From positions 682,001 to 746,000 of the forward strand of contig JAAXNY010000009.1 in assembly GCA_013420905.1 (NCBI GenBank): a stretch of 64,000 bases of DNA, given 5' to 3'. Numbering within the stretch: position 1 is the first letter of the stretch; each line of letters begins with the position of its first letter. Positions 49,653 through 60,589 of the stretch are shown piece by piece. The notes beneath the pieces are model-generated. The model was not told where the DNA came from. It did no database searches and was given only the letters and a program-made list of their open reading frames with translations. The DNA is from Collybia mongolica (Eukaryota > Basidiomycota > Agaricomycetes > Agaricales > Clitocybaceae). The position numbers were made by a program, and so were the translations under genes.

Positions 49653-50013
49653 GGAGGAGCAGGTCTATGAGGAGGACGACGAGGAGGACGACGAGGAGGA
49701 TGAGAGGAGGGCGCGGGCGGATGCATCCTTCTTTATAGAATTCAACTCGGACTGGCAACTAAATTCGGCCCAAGTCTGTTGCGAGATCGCACTTAGTCAC
49801 ACTTGTCACAAACGTCACATCTGTCTCGTCTCGGCTACTAACGATATCTTTTTATAGACTTCCGACTGGGTCGTCTCGGGAATTTCAATTTCAACACACA
49901 CTCGTTCACAAACGTTGCTGACAAGACAATGTCCCATTCCACCCTGCTGACTCCATACTCTACACTAATGTACAATTCCGATGACAATACAATAATTACC
50001 ACAAGTAATGCAG
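49653..50013. other. Intergenic with GAGGA purine tract
   Basis: Contains a purine-rich tract (about 49665-49715, GAGGAGGACGACGAGGAGG type). No other feature seen before the E2 stop. Confidence 0.4.
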
Positions 50014-51351
50014 CTAGATTATCCTCCGGCAGATCATTGCAAACGCCATGACAAGTAAGACACAAATCGCTGTATCAAGTAGGAGAGGGGGTTTGTGCGT
50101 ACTCCGATGTGCCGGACGGGTTGCACGCGCAGCCTCGGCGGCCGGCGTCTCGACAGGCGAAAGGGTAGCAGATGACGCTGGTAGTGGCCGGATCGCACTT
50201 GCAAGACCACTTGCTGTTGAGGGTATATACGTGTCAACGCTGTGCACCGCCGATTGTAGTTCAGGGTCCACGGCCAAAGCTTCATCGGGAAGCGGTGACT
50301 CGGGCAATGATGTCGTCTCTGACGATGATGTGCTGTCCGATGTTGCGCTCTCCGCTGCGATCTCAATTACATTCGTTAGCGCCCGTTCTGCATGATTTAA
50401 GGTATCCATGGAGGCGTGCGGTGCGTCACTACTAGTATTTGAGCCACTAGGGGTCGAGGGATCTGGAAGTAATTCCAAATTGGATTGGTTGCACTGTGGG
50501 CAATGCCAATCCCGAGAACTGATATAAAATGTCAGATGCTTGGTCATCTAAGAAAGCGGAAGGACACACAGAGATGCTAGCCTCTTTCGCTCTGTTGCGG
50601 GATATTCAATTGAGCCTACACCAACAGCAGCCTGCCCTTTCAATGGGAAAAAACCTTGCAATCCGATTATGGCTTCCAGGAAAAATATATCTATTAGCAC
50701 GAGTTCAATTCGAAGAAATTGGGCTTTACCTGTCCGCACGCCCCACGCTGGTTGCCAAAGTTCTTCATGGTCTACAAGTAGTTGCTCAGAGAAAGTCATG
50801 TTAATTCATGATTGAGGGTGTCCACATACAACTCGTAAAGCTGATGCAAATCTAAAATACAGTTGTAAATCGGGTCCTCTGGATGGCTAGATCAGTGGCT
50901 GACCTTAGTGTTCAACTCAAATCTCCCATTCGGTGTAAGCATCATGAGAGACGGTGGACGGAAGGGGTATTCGGCGGGTAGGAGGATACGGAAATGATAA
51001 AGCCCGCCTTCGAACTCGGTACCTGTAGGTCCACGCAGCGTACAATGCCACTCCTTCGAAAGCATAAGCTAGATATACAAGGGCCAGACATACCACTCAC
51101 AAAAATATCATCCTGGTGAGTGAGCGGTATCGATTTAGTGCCTAAATAAACGCGAGACGCCTAGAGTGCTTCCTACCTCTAACGGAGCCGCAGCGTAATC
51201 TGTGCAAGGATCATTCGCAAGCTCCCTAGCCTCTTGCATTATCCGTTTGACAGCTACAGAAAATCGGTCGAGTGAAGCCATTTAGTACTTATAGCTAATA
51301 TGTAAGCTGCTGCTGACCAGAGTTGTTTTTATTGAGTGATGATGCTGCCAT
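50014..51351 (-). CDS. Ubiquitin-conjugating enzyme E2, Ubc6/UBE2J type, tail-anchored
   Basis: ER-associated E2 of the ERAD pathway. A short first exon (MAASSLNKNNS) is spliced to AVKRIMQEARELANDPCTDY. The core has WHCTLRGPTGTEFEGGLYHF, RILLPAEYPFRPPSLMMLTP and NGRFELNTK, then the active-site exon ICISFTSYHEELWQPAWGVR with the catalytic Cys, AIIGFFPLKGQAAVGVGSIE and a DWHCPQCNQSN motif. The UBE2J group lacks the usual HPN and shows TPNGRF, as here. A disordered linker (about 140 residues) leads to a C-terminal membrane anchor (LLLDTAICVLLVMAFAMICR). Several introns. Head to head with MRP10, 308 bp apart. Confidence 0.92.
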
Positions 51352-51659
51352 TACGATACTTGAGGTACTAATCACTTCTCAACGCTGTTATGATGCTTCA
51401 ATTGACGGGGCCAGTCTCGAGAGAACGTGGAATGAAAAGGTTGATATTATGCATAAGCTGCCATCCGGGCATCATCCTCATGCTCACCTCTGGCCAAGCA
51501 AGCGCAAGCAACGACGTGGAGGGTTAACGCAGGGTCACGTGCCAGGAAAGTCCATCCGACACTGACCCGACGATTTTTCCAAAAAGTCCAACTTGAAGTT
51601 CACCACGCGCCACTGTGAATTTTGGCTGGCATTGATTCCCTTACAGCGGTCTGTTCGAC

Positions 51660-52020
51660 ATGGCCATCCATATCAAGAACTTGAAGGTCCGGCCCCGCAA
51701 AAGTTGGTCTTAATAGCCTCTTGCGTCGTGTTGATAAGGTCTCACTCCATCCACTCTCAGACGTGTCCAACAACATGTGTGGGGCACAGTTGGCTACGAT
51801 GCTCGGCTGTTGGGCTGCGACGAGTGACTTGGGCTCAACAGGGGCGTGCTCAGACGCTGCGCAGACCCTGTTTCAATGTATGCGAACAACGGTATGTCTT
51901 GAATGTGTGCCTTGACAAATCCCACCGTACTGATTTCTTTATATGAAGCCTCTCCCAAAGAAGACGCATAGACCTACTATTAATTACCATCTCGCTAGAC
52001 TCGGAAAAACTATTCAATGA
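51660..52020 (+). CDS. MRP10: Mitochondrial small-subunit ribosomal protein Mrp10 (twin CX9C)
   Basis: Small mitochondrial ribosomal protein imported and folded through Mia40. Three exons: MAIHIKNLKVRPRK with a donor GTTGGT; then VSNNMCGAQLATMLGCWAAT ... GACSDAAQTLFQCMRTT; then PLPKKTHRPTINYHLARLGK ending TIQ at 52020. Both CX9C motifs are intact (C-GAQLATMLG-C and C-SDAAQTLFQ-C), the hallmark of CHCH proteins. The last exon is the standard proline/lysine-rich Mrp10 tail. Total about 80 residues. The first intron starts in the third codon position of Lys and restores frame. Confidence 0.9.
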
Positions 52021-52552
52021 TAGGTTTCATGTCAACCAAGAATTGTTTCAAGCGTTCAGACACGGGCCACCAATTGTGAGGTTAGCGGCTGTTAAGGCTA
52101 ATGCCGTGGGTGATGTGTTCAGAGCGTGGACCACCCATGGGCATGATCGTGACCTCGACAACGTGTTGAGTGAGCTTGAAAAGAATGCCGGGTCCGTGGA
52201 TCACATGAACCCTCGCTTTGTTTAGGGCACAGGGCATATCACGGTCACTATGCTGCACACCAATGCGCCTCTCAATCTCACTGTCGAGAACCTATCGCGA
52301 CTCGCACAGTGCTCATGTGTACATACAACAATCCAGCAGTGTCTAGTTATTTCACTCTTCACTGATCAGAATTACCAAACCATCATACTGTGCTTATTCT
52401 ACAAATTCATATTCCACCCACGCTAACGTATTGCCTTGATCCTCAACGATGCGGCAAGGTCACCATCCCTGCACAACGCATGTTGATAGCAAGGCTAACA
52501 GCCTGTCATCTCTATAAAAAGGGCCAGGAATAACAGATTCGCAAAACCCTCA
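52021..52552. other. Intergenic; open frame overlapping the MRP10 end
   Basis: A plus-strand frame without ATG stays open from 51949 to 52225, overlapping the MRP10 last exon in another frame (FNDRFHVNQELFQAFRHGPP ... SVDHMNPRFV). It could be a gene remnant or chance. A TATA-like element near 52513 belongs to the next gene. Confidence 0.35.
52513..52520 (+). promoter_or_regulatory. TATA box of the NYN-LOTUS gene
   Basis: TATAAAAA followed by GGG lies 33 bp upstream of the ATG at 52553. The short distance implies a very short 5' leader if this box is used. Confidence 0.5.
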
Positions 52553-54433
52553 ATGGAAGAACACGGGAATGTTGCTATTTTCTGGGATCTTGGTCAGTTA
52601 CACCCGCTCTTTATTTGACACCTCTGATGCATAGGATGCAGAGAATTGTCGACTAGGATCAAATATCACTGGTTATGAGGCGGTTGAGAATATCCGGAGC
52701 ATAGTGCAAACATTCGGAAGTGTCAGATTGTTTAAAGCATATCTAGATGTATCGCAGCAACATTCATCAAATCTTCGAGCAGAGCTCCATGCATCTGGGG
52801 TATCGTTAACAGATTGTCCACATAATGGGAGAAAAGCTGCGACCGACAAGACATTGATAGGCAAGTCTTCTCACTGTATGTCGAAAGCTTACACCTCATT
52901 ATAATCCCGAATATAGTTGACATGATTACGCATATCATCGACAACCCCGCCCCTGCGACTCTCGTTCTGATATCTGGTGAACGAGACTACGCTTATGCGG
53001 TATCCACTCTTCGGTTGCGACGATACCGCGTTGTTGTGATATGCCCGCGTGGGACTCACATTAGTTTAACAACACAAGCATCGGTGCACCTTGATTGGGA
53101 CAGTGAGGTGTTGGGTCAGGCACCTTCGGACGATGCTCAACCCCCAAATCTACCAAATCATCAAACGACGATGCCGTCCCGAAAACGCGCAGACTCAACA
53201 GCAAGCCGGACATACACTCCGTCAGCGTCGAAATCTCGGTACCCTCTCAACCAAGAGGACGACGATGATGATTTATACCTACCTTATGATACATACCGGC
53301 CAGCATCTACCCGCGTTAACGGGCCTGACACTTTTGCCTCCACTCGCTACCATTATGCTCCCGACCTACAATTGGGACGCCAGGCTTCTGCGGCTCCATC
53401 CCGAACGTATACATTTCAATCTGCCAAGTCCTCTCCGCCCACTCCACCTCTAGCATACAAGACTCCCGAACCGACCATAGGGTCAAACGGAGGCGGGTTT
53501 TACGAGAGGTCTTTCACCCCCAGCTTGCCTAAAGGCTTTCCTTTTTCCGAGCCCGAACCTATTTCCCTCAAGTCCCCAGAGGCGGGGTCATCGTCGAATA
53601 ATATTTTCCAACGAGCGTCTACATTTGACACGGGTGCACAAAAGCCATCGGAACAATTCTTCACGACAGCTCCTCTTCGCCCAAGGTCCACGTCGTTGTT
53701 TGGTGTCTTCACACCGGCTTCCATGACAACGGCACCGCTGAACCCAGCACCCCCTTTTGTGCCATCAGCGACGTCGGTACCACCACCCGTACCGGATTCT
53801 GCAGCCGCTCCACCCGCCGCCCCTACCAAAGCAGCTCAACCGGCCTCCCCAGCGCCAGTACCAGCACCGGTCCCACCATCCGCCGCGGCCCAAAGCCCGG
53901 CGGTAGCCCAAGCTTCTGAACCATTACCGGCTCCGGCTCGAGCACTGACACCAGCACCTGCACCACCTCCAGGACCAGCACCTATTTCGGTATCCGCACC
54001 CGTACCTACACCTGCACCTGCACCTGCACCAATGCATGTCTCTAACTCGAAGCCAACACCAGTGCCTGCCCCTAAGGCAACCCCTGCACCCGCTGCCTCA
54101 CGACCTGTAGCTTCGGTGTCCGCACCGGGGTCCACAATCGCCTCAGGCTCGTCTGCCCCATTACTTCCCCCCAACATCACCGCGAAAGTAGCAATTCCCG
54201 CCCACTTTTTACCTTTGGTAACAAGACTTCAAGCTCGGCAAAGAGCTGAGAAACAACCTCGTATCCGGTTTTCCGACATAGGAAATGATCTTTCCAAGCA
54301 TGACGGTTTATACGCACGAGCTGGCGTCACGAGGTTCGGCAAATATGTTGCACTGGCGGTCAAGGCGGGAATCGTGGATTCTGGTGGGTTTGGGAACGAT
54401 CAGTGGATCTCTTTGCGTTCCGGCTACGCTTAA
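52553..54433 (+). CDS. NYN-domain ribonuclease-like protein with C-terminal LOTUS/OST-HTH-like domain (MARF1-like)
   Basis: NYN domains are PIN-like RNases; LOTUS/OST-HTH domains bind RNA or helicase partners. The combination resembles the MARF1/limkain-b1 group. Exon 1 gives MEEHGNVAIFWDL, spliced to ENCRLGSNITGYEAVENIRS. The NYN core continues with LFKAYLDVSQQ, GVSLTDCPHNGRKAATDKTL, VDMITHIIDNPAPATLVLIS, GERDYAYAVSTLRLRRYRVV. The intron at 52861-52916 is of GC-AG type. A serine-rich linker and a long Pro/Ala repeat (about residues 230-370) follow. The C-terminus (HFLPLVTRLQARQRAEKQPR ... YARAGVTRFGKYVALAVKAG, ending QWISLRSGYA) fits the winged-helix LOTUS fold. One conserved acidic position is Glu (SGERD) instead of the usual Asp. 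Confidence 0.75.
53740..54090 (+). repeat. Pro/Ala-coding low-complexity tract
   Basis: Degenerate CCxGCx/CCA repeats coding (PA)n in the linker of the NYN-LOTUS protein. The antisense strand is also open here (alanine/glycine-rich), which is a shadow of the repeat. Confidence 0.7.
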
Positions 54434-54729
54434 AGGTATGCGTCATACTTCGGGTATTCTGTTCATAAATTTGTAATATTTCTGTATTTTCTGCTTTTGA
54501 CTCTCAACCGGAAGTATCTTATGTTTTTGGATGAATCGAGGATTCACCTGCGTCGGTGCTCGCACAATTCCGATTTTTGCGGTTAGTCATCGAACCACAC
54601 GAGTTCAAGTGGGTTCGGGCAAGGGTGAACGAATCCGTCTATATTCACACCGACCAACTGACAAGTCTTGCCTGATGCTCGCTCTCCAGCTGACAGCCAA
54701 CGTGAACTTGATCAAGTATGTACCAAGAG
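54434..54729. other. 3' flank of the NYN-LOTUS gene
   Basis: No gene seen. Confidence 0.4.
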
Positions 54730-55045
54730 GTGTCAGATCTTCCGATCCTGGACATCATAGGCCCCCCGAATAAGGAATATAAGTGTACCATGCTATATAT
54801 TATTAATATCATGCCAATTATTCATCATACTACATATCTTTCTTGTGTTCTATGGCCGACATCTTATAGAATTTTATCTGCACTCGAGACACAACTCAAA
54901 TACACTTTCTGACAACAGTGAGGGTTGCCGAGCTCATGCCGAAGCTAGGTGGGTTGATATGGTTGATGGCTTGCTGTCCTGCCGTCCTTCGGACATCACC
55001 GACATCCAAATTGGGTTGAATGTCCAGGATTGGAAGATCTGACAC
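54730..55045. repeat. Inverted-repeat unit of 316 bp, MITE-like
   Basis: The ends are nearly perfect inverted copies of about 26 bp: GTGTCAGATCTTCCGATCCT on the left, and its complement on the right with one mismatch. The centre has no coding capacity. No convincing target-site duplication was found at the edges, so it is called as a repeat only. Confidence 0.6.
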
Positions 55046-55579
55046 TTCTCTCGCATCTAGTCCGAATATTGATATTACTTGAATGGGCATATATGTAAGC
55101 GGATTCTGTGTGGGCTGTCATGCTTTTTTTTTTTTTTTTCCTTTCAACATTTTATATACTGCTATATGCTAGTACAGATGCGGTCACATGTAAACGTATT
55201 TAGATAACCGGATGAGAATATGGCATATAAAGGCCATCATATGTGGCAAGATTGGATTGCCCTCCTGTTGCCGGGATAAGTACTCCAGGTGGTGGTCCCT
55301 ATGAGGGGACCAGGTAATAGACCTGTAAGGGACTAAGGACAAGAGTCGTTGCTGAGGGGACCACCCCCCGCACTTCTCAATCTGTTTAATAAGTGGTTAG
55401 CGTGACCGCTTTCTCGCACCCAGTTCTCCGGGGGGTACACCCCCCCAAAGGTTTCCCAAGGGAAGCCCAACTTAGTCCTGAGGGACCAGGCCCATGTGTG
55501 TATGCTTGCCTGAGGGCATTTGACCTGGTATCAAGGATACCATTCAACAAGCACCCACTTACCTCCAGGTACTCCTGCT

Positions 55580-56674
55580 CTATTCTATGCACAGTTCCTG
55601 GAAGATGCCAAAGGCAGCTGGGTTGTCATGTAGGAAGTTGCTAACCCATACAAGAGTTAGTTTCCTTCTGGAGCATTCTGCCCACTCATAGAATGGGCAG
55701 TACCTGAACATGTGATCAATGGTCTCCTTTCTGAGGCCACAATCACACATGTATTTCTCCTTCTCTTTAAGGAAGCATTGCCTGTAAGTGCCAGTTGGCG
55801 TGTGCCTGGTGAGGGCCTGTGCCAACCAGATGGTTTTGCTGGTCTCCATGGAGATTTTTCCTATCCAAGTCCCCCCTTTCAGGTGGCTTGGTGTTAGTTG
55901 CTTTCCATGTTCATGGAGATGCAGGAAGTTTGCTCCTATGTACTCCTTCTGCTTGGCCAATATGCTCCAAGCATCCATCATATGTAGGACAGTATTTGCC
56001 CTTGCTTTAGCAAGGGTTGTGTGCTTAACTTCCCCATGGGCCACCTCTAAACTTGTGGCAGCCTCATGGGCATAAAGGTGTTCCCTGACTTCACATGCTT
56101 TTGGCATGTGATGCAGTGTGATGGTGGCATTTGGCTTGATAGTTAAGCATAATGCAAGTTTTAATGTCATGTTGACAGCCGAATTGTGGGCCGTGCAGTG
56201 CGACAGGTCTAAGACCAGTTTAATTGCATTCACAGAATCTGAGAAGACATCTATTTTGGATGTGTCTAAATTTGGGATACTGAAAGCCTCATCTATCCCT
56301 CTGGAGATAGCGAAGGCTTCCACATTGTCTGACATGGCATCTCCACATGGGGCAGCACCACTGTAAAGTGACCCACCTTCCCAAACTCTCCAGGCAGCAG
56401 TAGCCGGGTGGTCTGGGTGGTGTGAGACAGACCTATTGCATATGATGGCAATATGCCCCAGGGTACGTTTAGCATTGTTGATCCAGCTAGTTAATACCAT
56501 GCCAAACTCCTTGAATGCAGCCTTCCTCTCCTCTTTCTTGCCTGTCAGCTTTGGAGAGTGTTTGATAATTACCCTCTTGCTGGCCCAGTCCATGATGTGG
56601 TGGCCAGGTTTTGTGAGGGGGAAGATAGGGGATGCATCATTGCTACAGTCCTCTAGATGGGAATATGAGTCCAT
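55580..56674 (-). pseudogene. LINE RNase H and zinc-binding C-terminus
   Basis: A 364-codon open frame. The RNase H part shows SDNVEAFAISRGIDEAF, KIDVFSDSVNAIKLVLD and HMPKACEVREHLYAHEAA. The C-terminus has the CDCGLRKETIDHMFRYCPFY zinc-binding motif typical of fungal LINEs with RNase H. Frame open here but cut off from the broken RT part upstream. Confidence 0.8.
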
Positions 56675-58217
56675 AATCCCTGATTTAATTTTCTGTCACT
56701 TGGCAGGTAACATGCAGCTGACTGACAAATGTGCTTGCCCATCAACCAGGTTCTGGACAGCATGTCCCTTGGACAATGTCCTTATGCAGTAATGGCTTCT
56801 TTCAACCAGCTTACATATGTGCAAGTGGATGGGGGGTAGCCCTCTGAGGGTCTCGGATGCCCCTCTCAGGGTAGTCCAGAAGGTGCCTGTGATCCAAAGA
56901 GTGGCTTTGCACTGCATTTTCCTCAGGAGTTCTAGGTGGCCCTTAATTCAGGCTCCCTCCATGTTCCATAGCCTGCACCTGTATGTTGCAATAGGCAGTA
57001 CGCATGCATGTTAAAGGGTTCTCTTATGCACCAGTCATAATCCTTGTGCAGAATTGCCTAATGTGAGTAGGGCCCTGGTGGAAGTCAGGGCCTTGTTTAC
57101 ATACATCTCCATGTGTCTCTTGAATGTGAGACTGCAGTCAAAGTAGAATCCCAGGTATCTCCAAATGAGGCCTGGGACAAGCAGGGTCACCCCAGTGTAG
57201 GGGGCATGACCTAGGTCAATGCTCAGATTAGCATCTGACTTCTTTTTTGAAAAGTGGAACCCTTCTGACTTCATATGTTCTAAGATTAGCCCCATGGCTC
57301 TCATCATGGTAAAGATCAGGTCATAGGCCCTTCTAAGAATGGCTATGTTGATGTCCCACATCTTTGATTGGGCTATAATTGTCCCATCGTCAACATATGA
57401 TATCAGATCTAATTCCTAGTTTCTCCTATAGAATTCTTTGAGGAGGACTGCGAGGGTGAGAGTGGACAGGATTGGAGACAAGGCAGAGCCTTGTCCCAAG
57501 CTGATACTTGAATCAAGGGGGGGAGACTCATTGTCTCCCTACACACATCTGGTCTTTTGACCCACCAAGTATGACCTGAAGAATGTGACAATTTCTGGTG
57601 CAAATCCTTGGCCCTCTAAGATGGTGATTAGTACCTCATGGTTTATTGAGGGGAAATATTGGGCAAGGTTGAACACAATGATGCTTATCTTGATCCCACA
57701 TGACCAGCCTTCCCAGACTATGTGAGTGAGGAAACACCCTGCATCTTCAGTTGAGTTCTGATGAACCCCTCTGAACTGATGGGGATGTAGGATGCCTTCC
57801 ACCTGGGTGTCAAATTGTAAGCGGGTGGACAGCATTTTCTCAATCAGTTTCCCCGTTGTATTGAGAAGCACGATTGGGTGGTATGATTTTGGAGTGTCAT
57901 AGGTTGGCTTCCCTGGTTTGGGAATGACAACCGTGCGCAAGGCCTTGAAGTGATCCGGCCAGTGTCTGCATGACAAGCACACATTCACCAGCCAAACCAT
58001 TATGGCCTGGGCTTGCAGATCTACCAAGATTGCTTTTAGATGACTCCATGTGATGTTGTCCAGCCCAGGGGCTGAACTGTTTGAGGTGCCTTGTAGGGCA
58101 TCCTCCATCTCTCTGGAGCTGAATTTAGTCCACCCCCTTCTAGAAGGGGCTTTCCAGTGATCACCCATTTTGGCCATGTTGGTTGGCCTGTTATGTGCAG
58201 AGTTGAATGTACTGTGG
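56675..58217 (-). pseudogene. LINE reverse transcriptase part
   Basis: Reverse transcriptase recognised by SSAPGLDNITWSHLK, WPDHFKALRTVVIPKPGKPT, SYHPIVLLNTTGKLIEKML, GSALSPILS and the catalytic YVDDG. Two in-frame stops occur: one after KTRCV and one after FYRRN, just before the YVDDG block. The C-terminal thumb region follows in other frames. Not functional. Confidence 0.85.
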
Positions 58218-58225
58218 ATTGCCTC

Positions 58226-59060
58226 TAGTGATGTGCATGGCTTGGCTCAAAGCCACAAGCTGGCCAGGGCCGAGCCTGCAGAAGCCGAGCCGCCCTGAGC
58301 CGTGCAGCAGGCTCTGAAGGGCTCACGGCTCAGGCTTGGAGTTTTCAAAGCCTGGAGCCGTGGCCTAAGCTGCAGCTTTTTCACTGGCGATTGTTACAAT
58401 TCAAATCAGACTTTTGCAACCACAACTGTACAGTTTATTGCATAAGGTATGTTTGCCAATATTTACACATCATCAAACATGTCAACTGACAACAGCACAC
58501 GTGATAAATGCCCAAAGAATCCTTCCAGCCGTCTTACTGCCAATAACAATGTCGCAACACCTGCGTTATCTTCCCATCGCAAGAGCATTGCTCTTGCTCA
58601 TGCGCAACAAGCACCTCCTACTGTAGATCCACCCCAGGCTAGTGCTTTGACCGCTCCTGTCAACTTCGCTCAAGGACAGCCAGATTGAAATGATGGACAT
58701 CCAGAATCAGTAACAGGGTCATCACGAACATTCACACCTGCCGTATCACAGCATGAGAGTGTTGAATCGTTGATTGATTCTGGTTCGGAGAGTGATCACT
58801 CACAGCACACTGCAGCTAAATGAAGGAAACAAAAGTGGGTGCCAAAAATCCCTGGTATGAGCTTTCATCCTGTAAATGTTCATGTTTGACTGATTTCACT
58901 ACTTAGGAACCAGTGACCCTACAGCAACAGACAAAAAACGCTCTATCCACTGCAAAGCCACGGCTTAAGCCTGAGCCAGCCTGAAGCCGTCGTCATGGCT
59001 CAGGCTTGTATTTTCTAAAGCCTAAGCCCCCAAAAGCCAAGCTGGGCCATCAAGTCACTA
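58226..59060. mobile_element. Non-autonomous hAT element with 8-bp target-site duplication
   Basis: An 835-bp insert in the LINE. ATTGCCTC occurs at 58218-58225 and again at 59061-59068 (8-bp duplication). The ends TAGTGATGTGCATGGC and, inverted, TAGTGACTTGATGGCC are hAT-like terminal repeats. Near each end, GGCTCAGGCTT/AAGCCTGAGCC-type motifs recur (subterminal repeats). The interior has a short plus-strand frame (58449-58688) and further Ser/Thr-rich coding-like pieces, the remnant of a transposase N-terminus. No transposase catalytic region is present. Removing the insert and one duplication joins the LINE frame. Confidence 0.85.
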
Positions 59061-59068
59061 ATTGCCTC

Positions 59069-60077
59069 CCACAGTTCATCATTAGTTGTGCAAGGTCTGC
59101 CATTATGCATCATTGTAATGGCAGCAGGGGCCTTGCAGGGCCCTACCCAGTCCATAAGGTCCCATGGCCTCTTGGTGGTGTGAGAGACTTCCTCAATGCA
59201 TGCATCAAAGAACTCTCTTTTTGCTTTTCTGGTTTCCCTTTTCAGGGATCTCCAGTCTTCTCTGTTGTTTGTAAAAGCTGCCAGTGCCTTCACTTCCACA
59301 CAAGCTGCATTCCACCAAGGTTTTGCCTGAATGCTTATGTGTCCAGCCCTGGCAAATTTGTCCCATGTGGTTTTGAAGATGTGGGAGACTCTTTCCACAA
59401 CAAGGTCAATGCTGTCAACAGAGGCTTGCACCAGTACGTTGATGGCCACAATGTTAGTCCCAATCATATGGAGGAAATTGTTCTCCTCTTCTGGTTTGGG
59501 CTTAATGTAAAGTTTTCCTACCATATGGGGATGCCTTATGGGGATGGTGGTGGTAAGGGGTCTGTGGTCCAAAGCACCCATTTTGCCCACAAGGACCTCT
59601 GCATTGTATGTTCTCGTATTCTCTAGGAACACTAAGTCTAGAATGGATTCTCGGAGTTCATTGTTACATGGTATGTGTGTGGTTGACCTTACAACTGGCC
59701 CAACCCTCTCCAAGCCAATGTCCTGAACAATGTCCAGTAGGGTTGTTGCCCTCGGGTTTTGGTCCACAACCTTGGGGTCCCACAGTGGGGACAGGCAGTT
59801 AAAATCACCACCCATATAACCCATGCTCCAGTACTTGCCGTGGTTGTCAGAAATGTGCCTGATCACACTTCCTTCAGCGTCAGAGTACACATTGACTATC
59901 ATCACGTCCCCCCATTGGGGCCTTTGACTGATATGGCAATTATGTCCTTATGAGAGACAATGTCTGGTCTCAGCATTGGTTTAGTAGGCCAAAGCCTGCT
60001 ATGTATGTACATACATGAGGACTCATGGTCAGGTATCTGTGCAGATACCCAATGGTGCAAAGCATGTCCACTCTGGG
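59069..60077 (-). pseudogene. LINE APE endonuclease part
   Basis: EEP-fold endonuclease recognised by SMGYMGGDFNCLSPLWDP, LDLVFLENT and the MGALDHRPLTT (Asp-His) end. A one-base shift in a G run near 59907 breaks the frame between IAISVKGPNGG and the VMIVNVYSDAEGSV segment. The ORF continues across the hAT insertion into the RT region after removal of the insert. Confidence 0.8.
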
Positions 60078-60589
60078 TAGTGCACGTCATGGGTTTGCAA
60101 ACCTGTGCGGGTACACGGGTATGGGTTGGCCGGGTATGGGTGCGGGTCCAACATCAGGTACCCGCATGAAACCCGTACCCGTTGCACGGGTCTGGCAGGT
60201 TTTTCTGAGGCACTATTATTCTAATCACCACTACTGTACAGTTTACACCACAAATATTTTCAAGACAGTTGACTCCCATCAGAATGGCTCCAGCTCCATC
60301 AAAACTTGCAAAGTGTCTCACAACCCAACCTGAGATAACTACACGACGGAAAAGGAAAGCCTCTTCTAAAATAACTGATGAAAACTTTGTCGGTGCAGAG
60401 AGCAATGTTGTCACCAAGCGTCTCAAGCTGTCAGCTGACACTGCATGGGCTGCGGCTGCAAAACGTCAACATAGGCAACCATCAGTTGAGGACGTCGAGG
60501 ATGAGGACAGTGCATCCATGAATAACCCACCAAAAAACTGCAATGCCGTTCTTGAGGCTGCTGACGGAAGTGATGATGTTGAGATGCTA

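Larger units (their letters stand above)
55124..60077 (-). mobile_element. APE-type non-LTR retrotransposon (LINE, Tad/I-like), degenerate, 5' side beyond the hAT insertion
   Basis: A LINE on the minus strand. A run of 16 T at 55124-55139 is its 3' poly(A) end. Reading against the plus strand one meets an APE endonuclease, reverse transcriptase, RNase H and a CxC...H...C zinc motif, then about 450 bp of 3' region. The coding part has lost integrity (in-frame stops and a frameshift). A non-autonomous hAT sits in it at 58226-59060, and its 5' side is cut by a second hAT starting at 60078; any remaining 5' part must lie beyond the window. Placement in the I/Tad group is by domain order only. Confidence 0.85.

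Noticed and set aside
49651..49857. Glutamate/aspartate-rich plus-strand frame
   Set aside because: Encoded by a GAGGA-type purine repeat opposite the start of the minus-strand hypothetical gene; low-complexity artefact.
53500..54180. Minus-strand frames in the Pro/Ala region
   Set aside because: Reverse complement of a GC-rich triplet repeat; all strands stay open by composition.
59006..59626. 206-codon plus-strand frame opposite the LINE endonuclease
   Set aside because: The minus strand carries the clear EEP endonuclease motifs; the plus frame is a shadow.
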